This document shows, piece after piece, positions 16,505 through 26,876 of a stretch of 37,234 nucleotides of DNA (positions are counted from its first letter, which is position 1; each line of letters begins with the position of its first letter). The notes below the pieces were generated by a model. It was not told where the DNA came from. It searched no databases and saw nothing but the letters and a program-made list of their open reading frames with translations. The DNA lies in assembly GCA_023663235.1 (NCBI GenBank), contig JAMPHW010000006.1, forward strand, positions 1-37,234, written 5' to 3'. The position numbers and the translations under genes were made by a program. The DNA comes from Ruminococcus sp. Lineage in GTDB: Bacteria > Bacillota_I > Bacilli_A > RF39 > UBA660.

Positions 16505-17150
16505 TATTCGCCTCTTTAATTACTTCTTCAAGCACCCTATTAAAATCATTATCTACTTTAATTTCTTTTAATATTTGCATATTTTTATAATAATCTAATA
16601 ATGATCTTGCATTATTTAAATATGCATCAAAACGTACTTTGAAAGATTCTTCATTATCATCAGTTCTTTTTATAAGCTCTGTTTTACAATCATCGCAGAC
16701 ATTATCCTCAATAGACTTCATATCTTCAAAATATACATTATAACTACGACCACAATTTGGACAATTTACACGTCCTAGTACTCTTTTTAATGCTAAATCA
16801 TAATCAATATCTAGATATATTGCGATGTTGTTAGTAACTCCTAAGTTTACTAACATTTTATTTAAGTTTTTAGCTTGATTTAAAGTTCTTGGAAACCCAT
16901 CAAGGATAAAAGAGCCATTAGAAAGATTCTTTAGTTTATTTTCCATTAAAGATATCATAACGTCATCACTAACTAAGTCGCCTTTTGCCATAATTTCTTT
17001 AATTTCATTACCAAAGTCACTTCCACTAGCTATCTCTTCTCTTAATAAATCGCCTGTACTTAAATGATTGTAATGATAATTTTTAATTAGATAATCACTA
17101 ATTGTTCCTTTACCCGCAGCGGGAGGGGCGATAAAGATGATATTCTTCAT
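16497..17150 (-). CDS. adk: Adenylate kinase (zinc-type LID, altered P-loop)
   Basis: This 217-aa enzyme converts ATP plus AMP to two ADP. STGDLLREEIA, ILDGFPRTLNQA and the LID region are typical. The LID carries four zinc-ligand Cys (C130, C133, C152, C155), as in many Gram-positive enzymes. The P-loop reads APPAAGKGT (8-16) instead of GPPGAGKGT: two glycines are Ala but the GKGT is kept. Probably still active. Starts 2 nt after the secY stop; AGAGG in the end of secY is the likely ribosome site. Confidence 0.96.
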   Translation of the reverse strand: MKNIIFIAPPAAGKGTISDYLIKNYHYNHLSTGDLLREEIASGSDFGNEIKEIMAKGDLVSDDVMISLMENKLKNLSNGSFILDGFPRTLNQAKNLNKMLVNLGVTNNIAIYLDIDYDLALKRVLGRVNCPNCGRSYNVYFEDMKSIEDNVCDDCKTELIKRTDDNEESFKVRFDAYLNNARSLLDYYKNMQILKEIKVDNDFNRVLEEVIKEANND

Positions 17151-17152
17151 CG

Positions 17153-18415
17153 TTATCTAAACCTCTTCTTTCTTGCTGAGTAACTTCTAGCAGTTAAACT
17201 ACTTTCAATTTGTTTATAAGTTTCTATTGCGACACCAACAACAATTAATATTCCTGTACCACCAATAGTGACACTACTAGGTAGTTTAGTAAATGTTGAT
17301 AATAATACTGGTAAACCAGCTAATATTACTAAGAATACTGATCCAACTAAGGTTAATCTTGATAAAGATTTACTAATATAGTTAGATGTATCTTCGCCTG
17401 GTCTAACACCCGGAATATATCCTCCATTTTTATTTAAATTCTTACTCATTTCTTCTGGATTCATACTTAAGAAAGTATAGAAGTATCCAAAGATAAAAAT
17501 AAGTAATACATATAGAAGAAATCCTACAGGTGATGTATATACTATATAATTATTAACAAAATTAATTGCTGCTTCATTTTTTGTAAGTTGAACAATGGTT
17601 GCTGGTATAGTTGTTAGAACAGATGCAAATATTACAGGCATAACTCCAGCACTATTTATTTTTATTGGTAAGTAAGTAGTTTGAGCACCATATGCACTTG
17701 TTGTTCTATTTGAATATTGGATTGGTATTCTTCTTTCAGCTAACTGAATCCATATTATACCTACAATTATTAGAATATAACTTAGAATAAATACTCCAAA
17801 AAGGGTAATACCTAAACCAGTTTCATAAGCACCTCTAACAAAAGTATTAAAAGCACTCGTAAAGACGTTTGGCATTGACATTAAAATACCAGCCATAATT
17901 AATAATGATTGACCATTACCAATTCCTTTTTGTGATATTTGATCACCCATCCATAATAAGAATGCTGTACCAGCAGTCATTACTAAACTAGTTTTTAGCA
18001 TAACCATAACATCTGGACTTTTTAGATAAAAGACACTTAATGCATAAGCTTGGATAAAGGCAATAATTATACCTAAATACCTTGTTATACGATTAATCTT
18101 TTGTCTTCCAACATAACCTTGTTCTTTTAGCTCTTTAAAATAAGGAATAATATCCATTTGTAATAACTGAGTAATGATACTTGCAGTTATATAGGGACTA
18201 ACGCCTAGTCCAAAGATAGAGAATTGTCTTAAACCTCCACCACTCATTAAGTTAAAGATTTCTAAAAATCCTAACTCTTCTAATACTTGACTAGCCCAAG
18301 GAATGGTAATATTAACACCTAATGCAAAGAAACCTAAACAAAATAAGGTAAAGTATATTCTTTTTCTTAAATCTTTATTTTGTTTACTAAATATTTTGGC
18401 AATTCCTTTAAACAT
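17153..18415 (-). CDS. secY: Protein translocase subunit SecY
   Basis: In this 420-aa, about ten-helix membrane channel protein, landmarks are FFALGVNITIPW (first helix), GLGVSPYITASIITQLLQMD (plug region), the cytoplasmic loop ERRIPIQYSNRT, and NKNGGYIPGVRPGEDT. It is the core of the Sec translocon that exports the many signal-peptide proteins in this window. The start abuts the rplO stop without a gap. Normal length. Confidence 0.98.
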   Translation of the reverse strand: MFKGIAKIFSKQNKDLRKRIYFTLFCLGFFALGVNITIPWASQVLEELGFLEIFNLMSGGGLRQFSIFGLGVSPYITASIITQLLQMDIIPYFKELKEQGYVGRQKINRITRYLGIIIAFIQAYALSVFYLKSPDVMVMLKTSLVMTAGTAFLLWMGDQISQKGIGNGQSLLIMAGILMSMPNVFTSAFNTFVRGAYETGLGITLFGVFILSYILIIVGIIWIQLAERRIPIQYSNRTTSAYGAQTTYLPIKINSAGVMPVIFASVLTTIPATIVQLTKNEAAINFVNNYIVYTSPVGFLLYVLLIFIFGYFYTFLSMNPEEMSKNLNKNGGYIPGVRPGEDTSNYISKSLSRLTLVGSVFLVILAGLPVLLSTFTKLPSSVTIGGTGILIVVGVAIETYKQIESSLTARSYSARKKRFR

Positions 18416-18859
18416 CTAAATCACCTCTGCTTTACCGCCAGCATTTTCTATTTTGGTAACGGCTGCAGATGAAAATCTATTTGCCTTAACAGTTAATTTT
18501 TTGGTAATTTCGCCATTAGCTAATACTTTAACACCACTTAATTGTTTTTTAACTATACCTTTTTCTTTTAATACTTCTGGTGTAATTAAATCACCGTCAT
18601 TAAAATGTTTATCTAGATCGCTTAAATTAATTGTTGCAAACTTTGTTTCAAAACGTTTATTATTAAAACCACGTTTTGGTATTCTTCTATAAATTGGAGT
18701 TTGTCCACCTTGGAACCATGCACTTATGCTTGCTCCACTTCTAGACTTTTGACCATTTTCTCCACGACCAGCAGTTTTGCCAGTTCCACTTCCAGGACCG
18801 CGGCCAACTCTTTTACGCGCCTTTGTTTCGTTTGACGCAGGTAATGTTTCTAACTTCAT
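18416..18859 (-). CDS. rplO: 50S ribosomal protein L15
   Basis: This 147-aa protein begins MKLETLPASNETKARKRVGR and continues with the Gly-rich GPGSGTGKTAGRGENGQKSR and the FQGGQTPIYRRIPKRGF motif. A longer frame runs back into rpsE, but ATG 18859 is preceded by GGAGG and matches the family start. It begins 1 nt after the rpsE stop, leaving no room for rpmD (L30), which normally stands here. Confidence 0.97.
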   Translation of the reverse strand: MKLETLPASNETKARKRVGRGPGSGTGKTAGRGENGQKSRSGASISAWFQGGQTPIYRRIPKRGFNNKRFETKFATINLSDLDKHFNDGDLITPEVLKEKGIVKKQLSGVKVLANGEITKKLTVKANRFSSAAVTKIENAGGKAEVI

Positions 18860-18860
18860 T

Positions 18861-19364
18861 TTATAACTCCTCCACTTTCTTACCACGAAGTGCTGCTACT
18901 TTTGCAGGACTCTTTTGTGATTTTAAAGCTTCAAGTGTTGCTTTAGCAACGTTTATCTTTGTATTTGAGCCTAATGACTTAGAAACGATATCTTTAACAC
19001 CAGCTAATTCAAGAACAGCACGAGCAGCACCACCAGCGATAACTCCAGTACCTTCTTTAGCAGGTTTAATCATAACAACAGCACGACCTACTTTAGCAGT
19101 GGCATCATGAGGAATAGTTCTATTATCCATTAGGGCAACCTTTGTTACGTTTTTATTAGCGGCTTGTAAGGCTTTTTTTATAGCTTCTGGAACTTCGTTA
19201 GCTTTACCAGTACCAATACCTACTAAACCTTTACGATTACCAACGACAACAGTTGCTGAGAATCTAAAGTGTCTACCACCTTTAGTAACCTTTGTTACTC
19301 TACCAATAGAGATTACTTTTTCTTCTAATAAATTCTTTTTAGGTTCTATATTTTTCTTTGGCAT
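18861..19364 (-). CDS. rpsE: 30S ribosomal protein S5
   Basis: This 167-aa protein has a conserved RNA-binding domain ([38 protein letters not shown]) and the C-terminal fold ([19 protein letters not shown]). Located at the mRNA entry side of the 30S and involved in decoding fidelity. Followed directly by rplO. Confidence 0.98.
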   Translation of the reverse strand: MPKKNIEPKKNLLEEKVISIGRVTKVTKGGRHFRFSATVVVGNRKGLVGIGTGKANEVPEAIKKALQAANKNVTKVALMDNRTIPHDATAKVGRAVVMIKPAKEGTGVIAGGAARAVLELAGVKDIVSKSLGSNTKINVAKATLEALKSQKSPAKVAALRGKKVEEL

Positions 19365-19380
19365 AATTTATCCTCCCACT

Positions 19381-19737
19381 CTAGAATTCTAATCCGTTTT
19401 CACGTGCAGATGCTGCTAAAGCTTCAACACGTCCATGATATAGGTAGCCACCTCTATCAAATACAACAGATTTAATTTTTGCACTTTTACACTTTTTAGC
19501 AATATCAGCTCCAACTAATTTAGCTGCTTCAATATTGCCACCATTTTTAATATCTAATTCAACACTTGATGAACTAACTAAGGTTTTACCGGTAGTATCA
19601 TCAATTACTTGAACATAGATTTCTTTATTTGAACGAAACACATTTAATCTTGGAACTTCACTAGTACCACTAATTTTATCACGAACTCTAGCGTGACGTC
19701 TTAAACGTGCAACATTACTAGCTTCTTTTTTTATCAT
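19381..19737 (-). CDS. rplR: 50S ribosomal protein L18
   Basis: This 118-aa protein has [37 protein letters not shown] and a C-terminus [16 protein letters not shown]...ENGLEF, all L18-typical. It binds 5S rRNA with L5. Lies between rplF and rpsE. Confidence 0.98.
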   Translation of the reverse strand: MIKKEASNVARLRRHARVRDKISGTSEVPRLNVFRSNKEIYVQVIDDTTGKTLVSSSSVELDIKNGGNIEAAKLVGADIAKKCKSAKIKSVVFDRGGYLYHGRVEALAASARENGLEF

Positions 19738-19757
19738 AATTTCCGACCTTCCTAACC

Positions 19758-20297
19758 TTATTTAGCTGCTTTCTTTCCTTCTTTACGACGTACATATTCG
19801 CCTTTGTAACGGATACCTTTACCTTTATATGGTTCTGGTTCTCTTATTTTACGAATATTAGCCGCAAATTCAGAAACTTTTTGTTTATCAATACCACTAA
19901 TATTAATTTCAGTATTACTTACTGCTTCAGCTTTTAAGCCCTCTGGAACTTCAACGATTACAGGATGAGAGAAACCAGCAGAAACATTGATTTTATTTCC
20001 ATTTACTTGGAAACGATAACCAACACCAACAATTTCTAATCCTTTAGTAAAACCCTCACTTACTCCTTCAATCATATTTGAGATTAAAGAGTTCATAGTT
20101 CCAACATTAACATTAGCTTCTTTACTACTATTTTTAACTTTAGTTTCAACAGTACTTTCATTTATTACTATTTCAACTAATTTGTGTATTTCCCTTGTTA
20201 AAGTTCCTTTAGAACCTTTAACTGTTAAGATATTATCATTTAATACTACCTCTACACCACTAGGTATAGCGATTACTCTATTACCAATTCTACTCAT
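19758..20297 (-). CDS. rplF: 50S ribosomal protein L6
   Basis: This 179-aa protein begins [17 protein letters not shown], with the two similar L6 domains and the C-terminal signature [20 protein letters not shown]. It sits near the sarcin-ricin loop and GTPase centre. Canonical place between rpsH and rplR. Confidence 0.98.
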   Translation of the reverse strand: MSRIGNRVIAIPSGVEVVLNDNILTVKGSKGTLTREIHKLVEIVINESTVETKVKNSSKEANVNVGTMNSLISNMIEGVSEGFTKGLEIVGVGYRFQVNGNKINVSAGFSHPVIVEVPEGLKAEAVSNTEINISGIDKQKVSEFAANIRKIREPEPYKGKGIRYKGEYVRRKEGKKAAK

Positions 20298-20306
20298 AGA
20301 TATTCC

Positions 20307-20702
20307 TTACCAAATGTAGGCAAGTACTTCGCCTCCTAATCCAGCATTTCTAGCTTCTTTATCAGTCATTAGACCTTGAGAAGTAGAAATTATTGCAATT
20401 CCTAGTCCATTAAGAACACGAGGAATTTCATTAGTTTTAGCATAAACTCTTAAACCTGACTTACTAATTCTTTTTAAGCCAGTGATAACTCTTTCTTTTC
20501 TATCTCCATATTTAAGGGTTAAAGTTAATTTATCACCAGTTATATTCTTTTCATAATTATAATCAGCAATATAACCTTCTTTTTTTAGAATTTCTGCAAT
20601 TCCTAAAGTCATTTTTGTTCCGATTACTTCAACCGTTTCATATTTCATTTGATTTGCATTACGTATTCTTGTAAGCATATCTGCAATTTTATCTTGAACC
20701 AT
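20307..20702 (-). CDS. rpsH: 30S ribosomal protein S8
   Basis: This 131-aa protein has [19 protein letters not shown] at the N-terminus and [20 protein letters not shown] near the end, then [10 protein letters not shown] primary 16S rRNA binder; in E. coli S8 represses the spc operon, but no such control was traced here. Confidence 0.98.
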   Translation of the reverse strand: MVQDKIADMLTRIRNANQMKYETVEVIGTKMTLGIAEILKKEGYIADYNYEKNITGDKLTLTLKYGDRKERVITGLKRISKSGLRVYAKTNEIPRVLNGLGIAIISTSQGLMTDKEARNAGLGGEVLAYIW

Positions 20703-20720
20703 TTCTAAATTCCTCCTTCC

Positions 20721-20906
20721 TTACCAACTTGATTTCTTAACACCAGGTATTTTACCTTCGTTAGCTAGTTCTCTAAAACATATACGACAAATACCAAATT
20801 TACGCATTACACCGTGAGGTCTTCCGCATCTTTCGCATCTTGTATATGCTCTTACTTTAAATTTAGGTGTTCTTTTATTTTTAACAACCATACTTTTTTT
20901 AGCCAT
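20721..20906 (-). CDS. rpsZ: 30S ribosomal protein S14, zinc-binding type Z
   Basis: This 61-aa protein has the short zinc-type form ([20 protein letters not shown], four Cys) followed by [17 protein letters not shown]. The open frame reaches further upstream, but ATG 20906 (MAKKSMV) has AGGAGG before it and matches the family start. It sits between rplE and rpsH. Confidence 0.97.
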   Translation of the reverse strand: MAKKSMVVKNKRTPKFKVRAYTRCERCGRPHGVMRKFGICRICFRELANEGKIPGVKKSSW

Positions 20907-20919
20907 TAAAGATTCCTCC

Positions 20920-21459
20920 TTAATTCTTGAAAGGCATACCAAATGCCTTTAGTAAAGCAAAAGCTTCTTCATTAGTTTTAGCAGTAGTAACAAATACGAT
21001 ATCCATACCTCTTACTTTAACTACATTATCATACTCTATTTCTGGGAATATTAATTGTTCTTTAATTCCTAAAGTATAATTTCCTTTACCATCAAAAGCT
21101 GTTTTTGAAACGCCTCTAAAGTCTCTTACACGAGGAAGTGATACACGAATTAATTTTTCCATAAATTCATACATTTTTTCTCCTCTTAAAGTTACTTTAA
21201 CACCAATTGCTTGACCTTCTCTTAATTTGAAACCCGCGATTGATTTTTTAGCTTTAGTCACAACAGCATGTTGTCCAGTTATTAATTCTAAGTCTTTAAG
21301 AGCCGCTTCAATAAATTTATGATCACGAGCGCCATCACCACAACCCATATTAATAACTATCTTTTCTAATTTTGGTACTTGCATAATACTTGAATATTTA
21401 AATTCGTCTTTTAAACTTTTAATGATCTTTTCGTCATATAATTTTCTATAATTACTCAT
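20920..21459 (-). CDS. rplE: 50S ribosomal protein L5
   Basis: This 179-aa protein has the typical [37 protein letters not shown] and LIFPEIEYD. It binds 5S rRNA and contacts P-site tRNA. Position and length normal. Confidence 0.98.
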   Translation of the reverse strand: MSNYRKLYDEKIIKSLKDEFKYSSIMQVPKLEKIVINMGCGDGARDHKFIEAALKDLELITGQHAVVTKAKKSIAGFKLREGQAIGVKVTLRGEKMYEFMEKLIRVSLPRVRDFRGVSKTAFDGKGNYTLGIKEQLIFPEIEYDNVVKVRGMDIVFVTTAKTNEEAFALLKAFGMPFKN

Positions 21460-21469
21460 AAATATTCAC

Positions 21470-21748
21470 CTACTTATTCTTGCTTTCTTTTTTTGGCTTT
21501 TCAGCCTTTTCTTTTGTAGCTTTTTTATCATCTATTTTTTTAACATTAGATACGTGAATAGGACTTTCTATATCAAAAATTCCACCTTTATCATTTTGGT
21601 TATTTGGTTTAACGTGTTTTTTTACGATATTAATTCCTTCAACAACAACTTTATCTTTACTCTTTAAAGTTTTAATTACTTTTCCACTTTTACCTTTATC
21701 TTTACCAGCGATAACTAAAACTTCATCACCAAGTCTTATTTTCATCAT
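21470..21748 (-). CDS. rplX: 50S ribosomal protein L24
   Basis: This 92-aa protein has a KOW motif at the N-terminus ([20 protein letters not shown]) and the conserved [16 protein letters not shown]. Shorter than the usual ~103 aa and ending in a Lys/Glu-rich tail from about residue 72. Starts at either of two adjacent ATGs (21748 or 21745) behind AGGAGG. Confidence 0.96.
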   Translation of the reverse strand: MMKIRLGDEVLVIAGKDKGKSGKVIKTLKSKDKVVVEGINIVKKHVKPNNQNDKGGIFDIESPIHVSNVKKIDDKKATKEKAEKPKKESKNK

Positions 21749-21757
21749 ATTAGCCTC

Positions 21758-22126
21758 CTAAATAACTTCCTTAGCAAGGGAAACTATCTTCATGTAATCA
21801 CGTTCTCTTAGTTCTCTTGCAACAGGTCCTAAAACTCTAGTTCCTGCTGGAGATTTATCGTCTTTTATAATAACACAAGCATTGTCGTCGAATTTAATAT
21901 AACTTCCATCATTTCTTCTAATACCTTCTTTAGTTCTTACGATAACAGCTTTAACAACTTTACCTTTTTTAGTATTAGAGTTAGGTATAGCTTTAACAAC
22001 TGAACCTACAACTACATCACCGATATTAGCATATTTAACTTTAGAGCCACCCATAACACGGATAACTTTAAGTTCTCTAGCTCCTGTATTATCAGCAACT
22101 TTTAATCTTGACTCTTGTTGAACCAT
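21758..22126 (-). CDS. rplN: 50S ribosomal protein L14
   Basis: This 122-aa protein has [20 protein letters not shown] at the start, [15 protein letters not shown] and [19 protein letters not shown] at the end. A highly conserved subunit-interface protein; exact family length. Confidence 0.98.
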   Translation of the reverse strand: MVQQESRLKVADNTGARELKVIRVMGGSKVKYANIGDVVVGSVVKAIPNSNTKKGKVVKAVIVRTKEGIRRNDGSYIKFDDNACVIIKDDKSPAGTRVLGPVARELRERDYMKIVSLAKEVI

Positions 22127-22136
22127 AGCTTACCTC

Positions 22137-22397
22137 CTATAAAATTACAGCCTTAGAAGTTATTTCTACAAGTTCATATCTTTTAGTTTTTGATAATGGT
22201 CTTGTAGCTCTAATTCTAACTGTATCGCCTACGCCTGCTTCATTTTTTTCATCATGAGCAGTATATTTTTTGGAATATTTAACACGTTTTTTATAAAGTG
22301 GGTCTGTTTTGTAAGTTTCAACTAGTACTGTAATAGTCTTATCATTTTTATTACTTACTACTTTACCTACTAATTCTTGTTTTCTATTTTGTTCCAT
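22137..22397 (-). CDS. rpsQ: 30S ribosomal protein S17
   Basis: This 86-aa OB-fold protein has [40 protein letters not shown] and [20 protein letters not shown]. Its start overlaps the end of rpmC by 14 nt, with AAAGGAGG inside rpmC. Confidence 0.98.
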   Translation of the reverse strand: MEQNRKQELVGKVVSNKNDKTITVLVETYKTDPLYKKRVKYSKKYTAHDEKNEAGVGDTVRIRATRPLSKTKRYELVEITSKAVIL

Positions 22398-22596
22398 GAG
22401 TTTCCTCCTTTAGTTCTCTTTCACGTATAATTGTCATCATTCTTGCTACGTCTTTTCTAAGTTCTCTAATTTTAGAAGGTTTCTCTAAAGTACCAACAGA
22501 TTGTTTCATACGAAGATTAAAAAGTTCCTTTTTAGCTTCTCTTATTTTTCCTTCTAATTCCTTATCAGAAAGTTCACGTAAATCTTTAATTTTCAA
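22384..22596 (-). CDS. rpmC: 50S ribosomal protein L29 (TTG start)
   Basis: This 70-aa two-helix protein ([40 protein letters not shown]) binds near the exit tunnel. The frame is open to a GTG at 22605, but that GTG sits inside the likely ribosome site AAGGTGA. TTG 22596, 5 nt after it, gives the family-like start MKIKDLREL and is preferred. Confidence 0.95.
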   Translation of the reverse strand: MKIKDLRELSDKELEGKIREAKKELFNLRMKQSVGTLEKPSKIRELRKDVARMMTIIRERELKEETHGTK

Positions 22597-23020
22597 GAGA
22601 TTCACCTTCCTTTACCTCTTTTTTTACAAATTTTGTTTTAACTGGTAATTTATGTGAAGCAAGTCTTAAGGCTTCTCTTGCTGTTGCTTCATCAACACCA
22701 CCTATTTCAAACATAATTTTTCCTTCTTTAACAACTGCTACCCAATCATCTACATTACCTTTTCCTGTACCTTGACGAGTTTCAAGTGGTTTTTTAGTAA
22801 TTGCTAAATGAGGGAAGATGTTTATCCAAACTTTACCGCCACGTTTCATATAACGAGTCATAGCGATACGAGCAGCTTCGATTTGTCTTGCACTTATCCA
22901 AGCTCCTTCGGCAGCTCTAAGTCCATATTCGCCAAAGTGAAGTTCAGTATTTCCTCTAGCATGACCATCGTAAGTTAATCTATGTGGTTTTCTATATTTA
23001 GTTCTTTTTGGCATTAACAT
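22586..23020 (-). CDS. rplP: 50S ribosomal protein L16
   Basis: This 144-aa protein begins [14 protein letters not shown], contains [20 protein letters not shown] and [17 protein letters not shown]. Start 23020 is chosen over 23029 because AGGAG lies at proper spacing only for the former and homology begins there. It overlaps the end of rpsC by 23 nt. Located near the A-site tRNA elbow. Confidence 0.97.
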   Translation of the reverse strand: MLMPKRTKYRKPHRLTYDGHARGNTELHFGEYGLRAAEGAWISARQIEAARIAMTRYMKRGGKVWINIFPHLAITKKPLETRQGTGKGNVDDWVAVVKEGKIMFEIGGVDEATAREALRLASHKLPVKTKFVKKEVKEGESLEN

Positions 23021-23675
23021 GAGATCCATCTCCTCTCGTCATTTTTTTGGCTGGAAGAATTTCATCTTTATAAATCCATACTTTAACACCAATTTTACCA
23101 TAAGTGGTATTTGCTTCAGCTGTAGCATAATCTACGTCAGCTCTAATTGTATGAAGTGGAACAGTGCCTTCTGTATATCCTTCAGTACGAGCCATTTCTG
23201 CTCCTCCAAGTCTTCCAGATACACTTGTTTTAATACCTTTAGCTCCAGCTTTCATAGTATTTCTAATTGCTCTTTTTTGAGCACTTCTGAATGGTGCTCT
23301 AGCTTCGATTTGTGAAGCAATATTTTGGGCTACTAACTTAGCGTTTAAATCAGGATTCTTAACTTCGACAATGTTTACATATACATCTTCACCAACAAGT
23401 TTTTTAATTTCTTTTCTTAAGGCTTCAATATCTTCTCCGCCTTTACCAATTATAACTCCTGGTTTAGCTGTGTTAATTGTAACATCTACTCTTGATTTTT
23501 TACGAGAAATTTCAATAGTAGCTACTGCTGCATCTTTTAATTTTTTTTCAAGATATTCTCTAATTTTGATATCTTTATTTAAAACTTCAGCATAATTTTT
23601 ACCAGCATACCATTTAGATTCCCAATCTTTATTAACTCCAAGTCTAAAGCCTATTGGATTAACTTTCTGACCCAT
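22998..23675 (-). CDS. rpsC: 30S ribosomal protein S3
   Basis: This 225-aa protein begins [18 protein letters not shown], has the KH domain ([20 protein letters not shown]) and the C-terminal [13 protein letters not shown]. Part of the mRNA entry tunnel. The start overlaps the rplV stop by one base (TAATG). Confidence 0.98.
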   Translation of the reverse strand: MGQKVNPIGFRLGVNKDWESKWYAGKNYAEVLNKDIKIREYLEKKLKDAAVATIEISRKKSRVDVTINTAKPGVIIGKGGEDIEALRKEIKKLVGEDVYVNIVEVKNPDLNAKLVAQNIASQIEARAPFRSAQKRAIRNTMKAGAKGIKTSVSGRLGGAEMARTEGYTEGTVPLHTIRADVDYATAEANTTYGKIGVKVWIYKDEILPAKKMTRGDGSHVNAKKN

Positions 23676-24025
23676 TATGCTTCCTCCTTAACTTTACCGT
23701 CACTAACTTTAACAGTTATATGACTAGTTCTTTTATCTCTTCTATCAACATTACCTTTGCTACCAAACTTAATTCTTTTATAGATAGCTCCAGGATTAAC
23801 ATAGCATTCACTTATTACTAAATCTTCGATATTTGCTCCATTATTATTAGTAGCATTAGCAATTGCACTATTTAATACTTTAAGGATTAATCTTGAAGCT
23901 TTAGTGTTAGTGTTTTCTAAAATACCTTGAGCTGTTTGTACATCTTTACCACGAATTAAATCCATAGTCATTCTTGCTTTTCTAGGGGCAATCATAGCAC
24001 CTTTATGTATTGCATAAGTTTCCAT
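23675..24025 (-). CDS. rplV: 50S ribosomal protein L22
   Basis: This 116-aa protein has [20 protein letters not shown] and, in the tunnel hairpin, [21 protein letters not shown]. The usual Arg/Gly-rich hairpin (RxxPRARGRA) is replaced by a more divergent sequence, which may matter for macrolide response. Length normal. Confidence 0.97.
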   Translation of the reverse strand: METYAIHKGAMIAPRKARMTMDLIRGKDVQTAQGILENTNTKASRLILKVLNSAIANATNNNGANIEDLVISECYVNPGAIYKRIKFGSKGNVDRRDKRTSHITVKVSDGKVKEEA

Positions 24026-24034
24026 TTTTACCTC

Positions 24035-24298
24035 CTACTTTTGACCTGCATGTCCACCAAACTTACGAGTCATAGCGAACTCTCCAAGTTTGTGACCTAC
24101 CATATCCTCTGTAATATATACAGGAATAAACTCTTTACCATTATGAACGGCTATTGTATGTCCGACAAAATCGGGATAAATAGTTGAACGACGAGACCAA
24201 GTTTTAATAACTTCTTTTTTATTATTTTTATTTAATTCTTGAACCTTTTTAAGTAATCTATCAAATACATAAGGTCCCTTTTTTAAACTTCGTGCCAT
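24035..24298 (-). CDS. rpsS: 30S ribosomal protein S19
   Basis: This 87-aa protein begins [19 protein letters not shown], contains [20 protein letters not shown] and ends [15 protein letters not shown]. Forms a complex with S13 in the 30S head. Confidence 0.98.
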   Translation of the reverse strand: MARSLKKGPYVFDRLLKKVQELNKNNKKEVIKTWSRRSTIYPDFVGHTIAVHNGKEFIPVYITEDMVGHKLGEFAMTRKFGGHAGQK

Positions 24299-24306
24299 AA
24301 TTCCTC

Positions 24307-25137
24307 CTATTTTTTCTTTCTACTAACAATTAACTTGCTAGAAGCTTTTTTATTTTTTCTTGTTTTATATCCAAGAGCAGGTTTACCCCAAGGAGTCATT
24401 GGACTCTTTCTACCAACTGGGGTACGTCCTTCTCCACCACCATGAGGGTGGTCGTTAGGGTTCATAACACTACCTCTATTAGTAGGTCTTACACCCATAT
24501 GACGTTTTCTTCCAGCTTTACCTAGATTAACAAGTTCATAGTCTTCATTACCAACAACACCAATAGTTGCGATACAAGTTCCTAAAACTTTTCTAGTTTC
24601 ACCAGATTGTAATCTTAAGATAACATATTTGCCATCACGTCCAAGTATTTGAGCACTAGCTCCAGCACTACGAGCAAGTTCTGCTCCTTTACCAGGCTTA
24701 AGTTCAACACAATGAACTACTGTACCAACAGGAATGTTTTCTAGTGGTAGAGCGTTACCGATTTTAATATCAGCCTCTGGACCGTTTTCAATAATCATTC
24801 CTACTTCTAAACCTTTAGGTGCAATAATATATCTTTTTTCACCATCACGATAGTTAATTAAAGCAATATTTGCACTTCTATTTGGATCGTATTCAATTGT
24901 AGCAACTCTACCAGTAATTCCAACTTTATTTCTTTTATAATCAATAAGACGGTATTTTCTTTTAGCGCCGCCACCAATATGACGAACTGTCATTTTACCT
25001 TGATTGTTTCTACCACCAGTTTTAGTTTTACTTTTTAATAAACTTTTAGTAGGAGTACTAGTTGTTAACTCTTCATTTCTTAAAGTACTCATTCCACGAC
25101 GTCCATTAGTCGTTGGTTTATATTTCTTTATTGCCAT
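24307..25137 (-). CDS. rplB: 50S ribosomal protein L2
   Basis: This 276-aa protein has [34 protein letters not shown]-like core and the C-terminal [18 protein letters not shown]. The histidine in this last segment is the one studied in peptidyl transfer. Full family length. Confidence 0.98.
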   Translation of the reverse strand: MAIKKYKPTTNGRRGMSTLRNEELTTSTPTKSLLKSKTKTGGRNNQGKMTVRHIGGGAKRKYRLIDYKRNKVGITGRVATIEYDPNRSANIALINYRDGEKRYIIAPKGLEVGMIIENGPEADIKIGNALPLENIPVGTVVHCVELKPGKGAELARSAGASAQILGRDGKYVILRLQSGETRKVLGTCIATIGVVGNEDYELVNLGKAGRKRHMGVRPTNRGSVMNPNDHPHGGGEGRTPVGRKSPMTPWGKPALGYKTRKNKKASSKLIVSRKKK

Positions 25138-25148
25138 GAAATTTCCTC

Positions 25149-25427
25149 CTATAATTCTATTTTAGAGTCTTTATCAAGGGTAACAATAGCTTTTTTATAA
25201 GTTTTTGTCATTCCTGGATATTTTCCAACTCTTCTTTTCTTTGGTTTTGTATTTAATGTGTTTACACTTATAACTTTTACACTAAAAGCTCTTTCAACAG
25301 CTGTTTTAATTTGATCTTTAGTAGCAGTCTTAGCTACTTTAAAAGTGTATACATTATCATTTTGCATTTTAAGTGCACTTTTTTCTGTTATAACTGGTGC
25401 ATATATAATATCAGTATAATCTTTCAT
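25149..25427 (-). CDS. rplW: 50S ribosomal protein L23
   Basis: This 92-aa protein has [37 protein letters not shown] and [20 protein letters not shown]. It forms the docking site for trigger factor and SRP at the tunnel exit. Its start overlaps the rplD stop by one base. Confidence 0.98.
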   Translation of the reverse strand: MKDYTDIIYAPVITEKSALKMQNDNVYTFKVAKTATKDQIKTAVERAFSVKVISVNTLNTKPKKRRVGKYPGMTKTYKKAIVTLDKDSKIEL

Positions 25428-26047
25428 TATTTAAGTGCCTCCTCAATATCTTTAATCGCTTCTTCATCACATACAAGAGTGTTTGCGTTTACTAAATCTA
25501 AAGCGTTTATTTCATTACTCATTAAAGCATAAGCATAACCTAGGTTTCTTGTTGCCATGAATAAGTCTTCATTTTCTTCTTTAGTTACAAATAATACTTT
25601 TCCTTGTAGTTCTAAAGCTTCAATTAATTTTTTAACTTCTTTAGTTTTTAAACTATCTAATTTAATATTATCTAATACAACTAATTCTTTATCTTGAGCT
25701 TTATGGCTTAAAGCGCTTTTTAAAGCTAGAACTCTTTCTTTCTTATTAATATCGAAAGTATAATTACGAGGAGTTACACCACCAGCAATTCCGCCTCCAC
25801 GCCATTGAGTAGCACGGATACTACCTTGACGAGCTCTACCTGTTCCTTTTTGTCTCCAAGGTTTTCTACCGCCACCTGATACTTCACTACGAGTTTTAGT
25901 TTTAGCAGTACCTTGTCTTAAAGAGTCAAGTTGTAATCTAATCATTTTCTTTAAAACTAAATCATTAGCTTCTATATTCCATACGGTGTCTTTTAAAGTT
26001 AAATCTTTAACTTTTTCACCTGTCATATTTTTTACTGTTATTTTCAT
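25427..26047 (-). CDS. rplD: 50S ribosomal protein L4
   Basis: This 206-aa protein has the extended loop SEVSGGGRKPWRQKGTGRAR lining the exit tunnel and RGGGIAGGVTPRNYTFDINK-like sequence. In E. coli L4 represses the S10 operon through its leader; whether it binds the leader seen here is unknown. Confidence 0.98.
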   Translation of the reverse strand: MKITVKNMTGEKVKDLTLKDTVWNIEANDLVLKKMIRLQLDSLRQGTAKTKTRSEVSGGGRKPWRQKGTGRARQGSIRATQWRGGGIAGGVTPRNYTFDINKKERVLALKSALSHKAQDKELVVLDNIKLDSLKTKEVKKLIEALELQGKVLFVTKEENEDLFMATRNLGYAYALMSNEINALDLVNANTLVCDEEAIKDIEEALK

Positions 26048-26067
26048 AATATTTCCTTTCTAGAAAA

Positions 26068-26859
26068 CTAATTGTTTTCTTCTCCTGGATTATCATTTGG
26101 TTCATTAGTATCAGCAATTTCTTCTGTAGTTTCAATAGTAGTTTCTGCTGTTTCAGTATTTTCTACTTCTACAGGTTCTTCTATAACTTCATCAACTATA
26201 TCTTCATAAGTTATAACTTCTTTGGCATTTGCCTTTCTACTATTTTTAACAGCTGATTTAATTAATACTAATGAATTTTTTGCTCCTGGAATATTTCCAC
26301 TAACTAAGATATAATTTTCGTTTTCATTTACTTCAATTACTTCTAAGTTTTGAATGGTAACTGTTTCAACTCCCATATGTCCAGAAAGTATTTTACCTTT
26401 TAAGACTCTTTTTGGAAGCATAGTTCCCATTGAACCAGGTCTTCTGTGATATCTTGATCCATGAGTTTCTGGTCCTCTTGATTGATTATTACGTTTAATT
26501 ACACCAGTAAAACCTTTACCTTTACTAGTTCCAGTAACATCAATTACTTCTCCTACTTCAAATATAGATGCGCCAAGATTATCACCAACATTATAAGTTC
26601 CCTCATAATCTCTGATTTCTTTTAAGTAGCGCTTAGGAGTGGTATTTGCTTTTTTTGCTCTTCCCATTTCTGGTTTAGTAGCATGTTTTTCTTTTTTCTC
26701 TAAATAGCCAAGTTGGATAGCATTGTAACCATCAGTTTCAACTGTTTTTACTTGCATTACAACGTTTGGTGTGATTTCTACTACTGTAACTGGTATTAAT
26801 TTACCATCTTTAGTAAAAACTTGAGTCATCCCAACTTTGCGTCCTAAGATTCCTTTCAT
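26068..26859 (-). CDS. rplC: 50S ribosomal protein L3 with acidic C-terminal tail
   Basis: In this 263-aa protein the core is standard ([63 protein letters not shown]) and ends near residue 209, the usual bacterial length. About 54 further residues follow, rich in Glu, Thr and Asp and almost free of Lys/Arg ([20 protein letters not shown]). The tail is in frame with no stop between, and its codon use is like the rest. Its function is unknown. Confidence 0.97.
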   Translation of the reverse strand: MKGILGRKVGMTQVFTKDGKLIPVTVVEITPNVVMQVKTVETDGYNAIQLGYLEKKEKHATKPEMGRAKKANTTPKRYLKEIRDYEGTYNVGDNLGASIFEVGEVIDVTGTSKGKGFTGVIKRNNQSRGPETHGSRYHRRPGSMGTMLPKRVLKGKILSGHMGVETVTIQNLEVIEVNENENYILVSGNIPGAKNSLVLIKSAVKNSRKANAKEVITYEDIVDEVIEEPVEVENTETAETTIETTEEIADTNEPNDNPGEENN

Positions 26860-26876
26860 TTTTAATCCTCTCTTTT

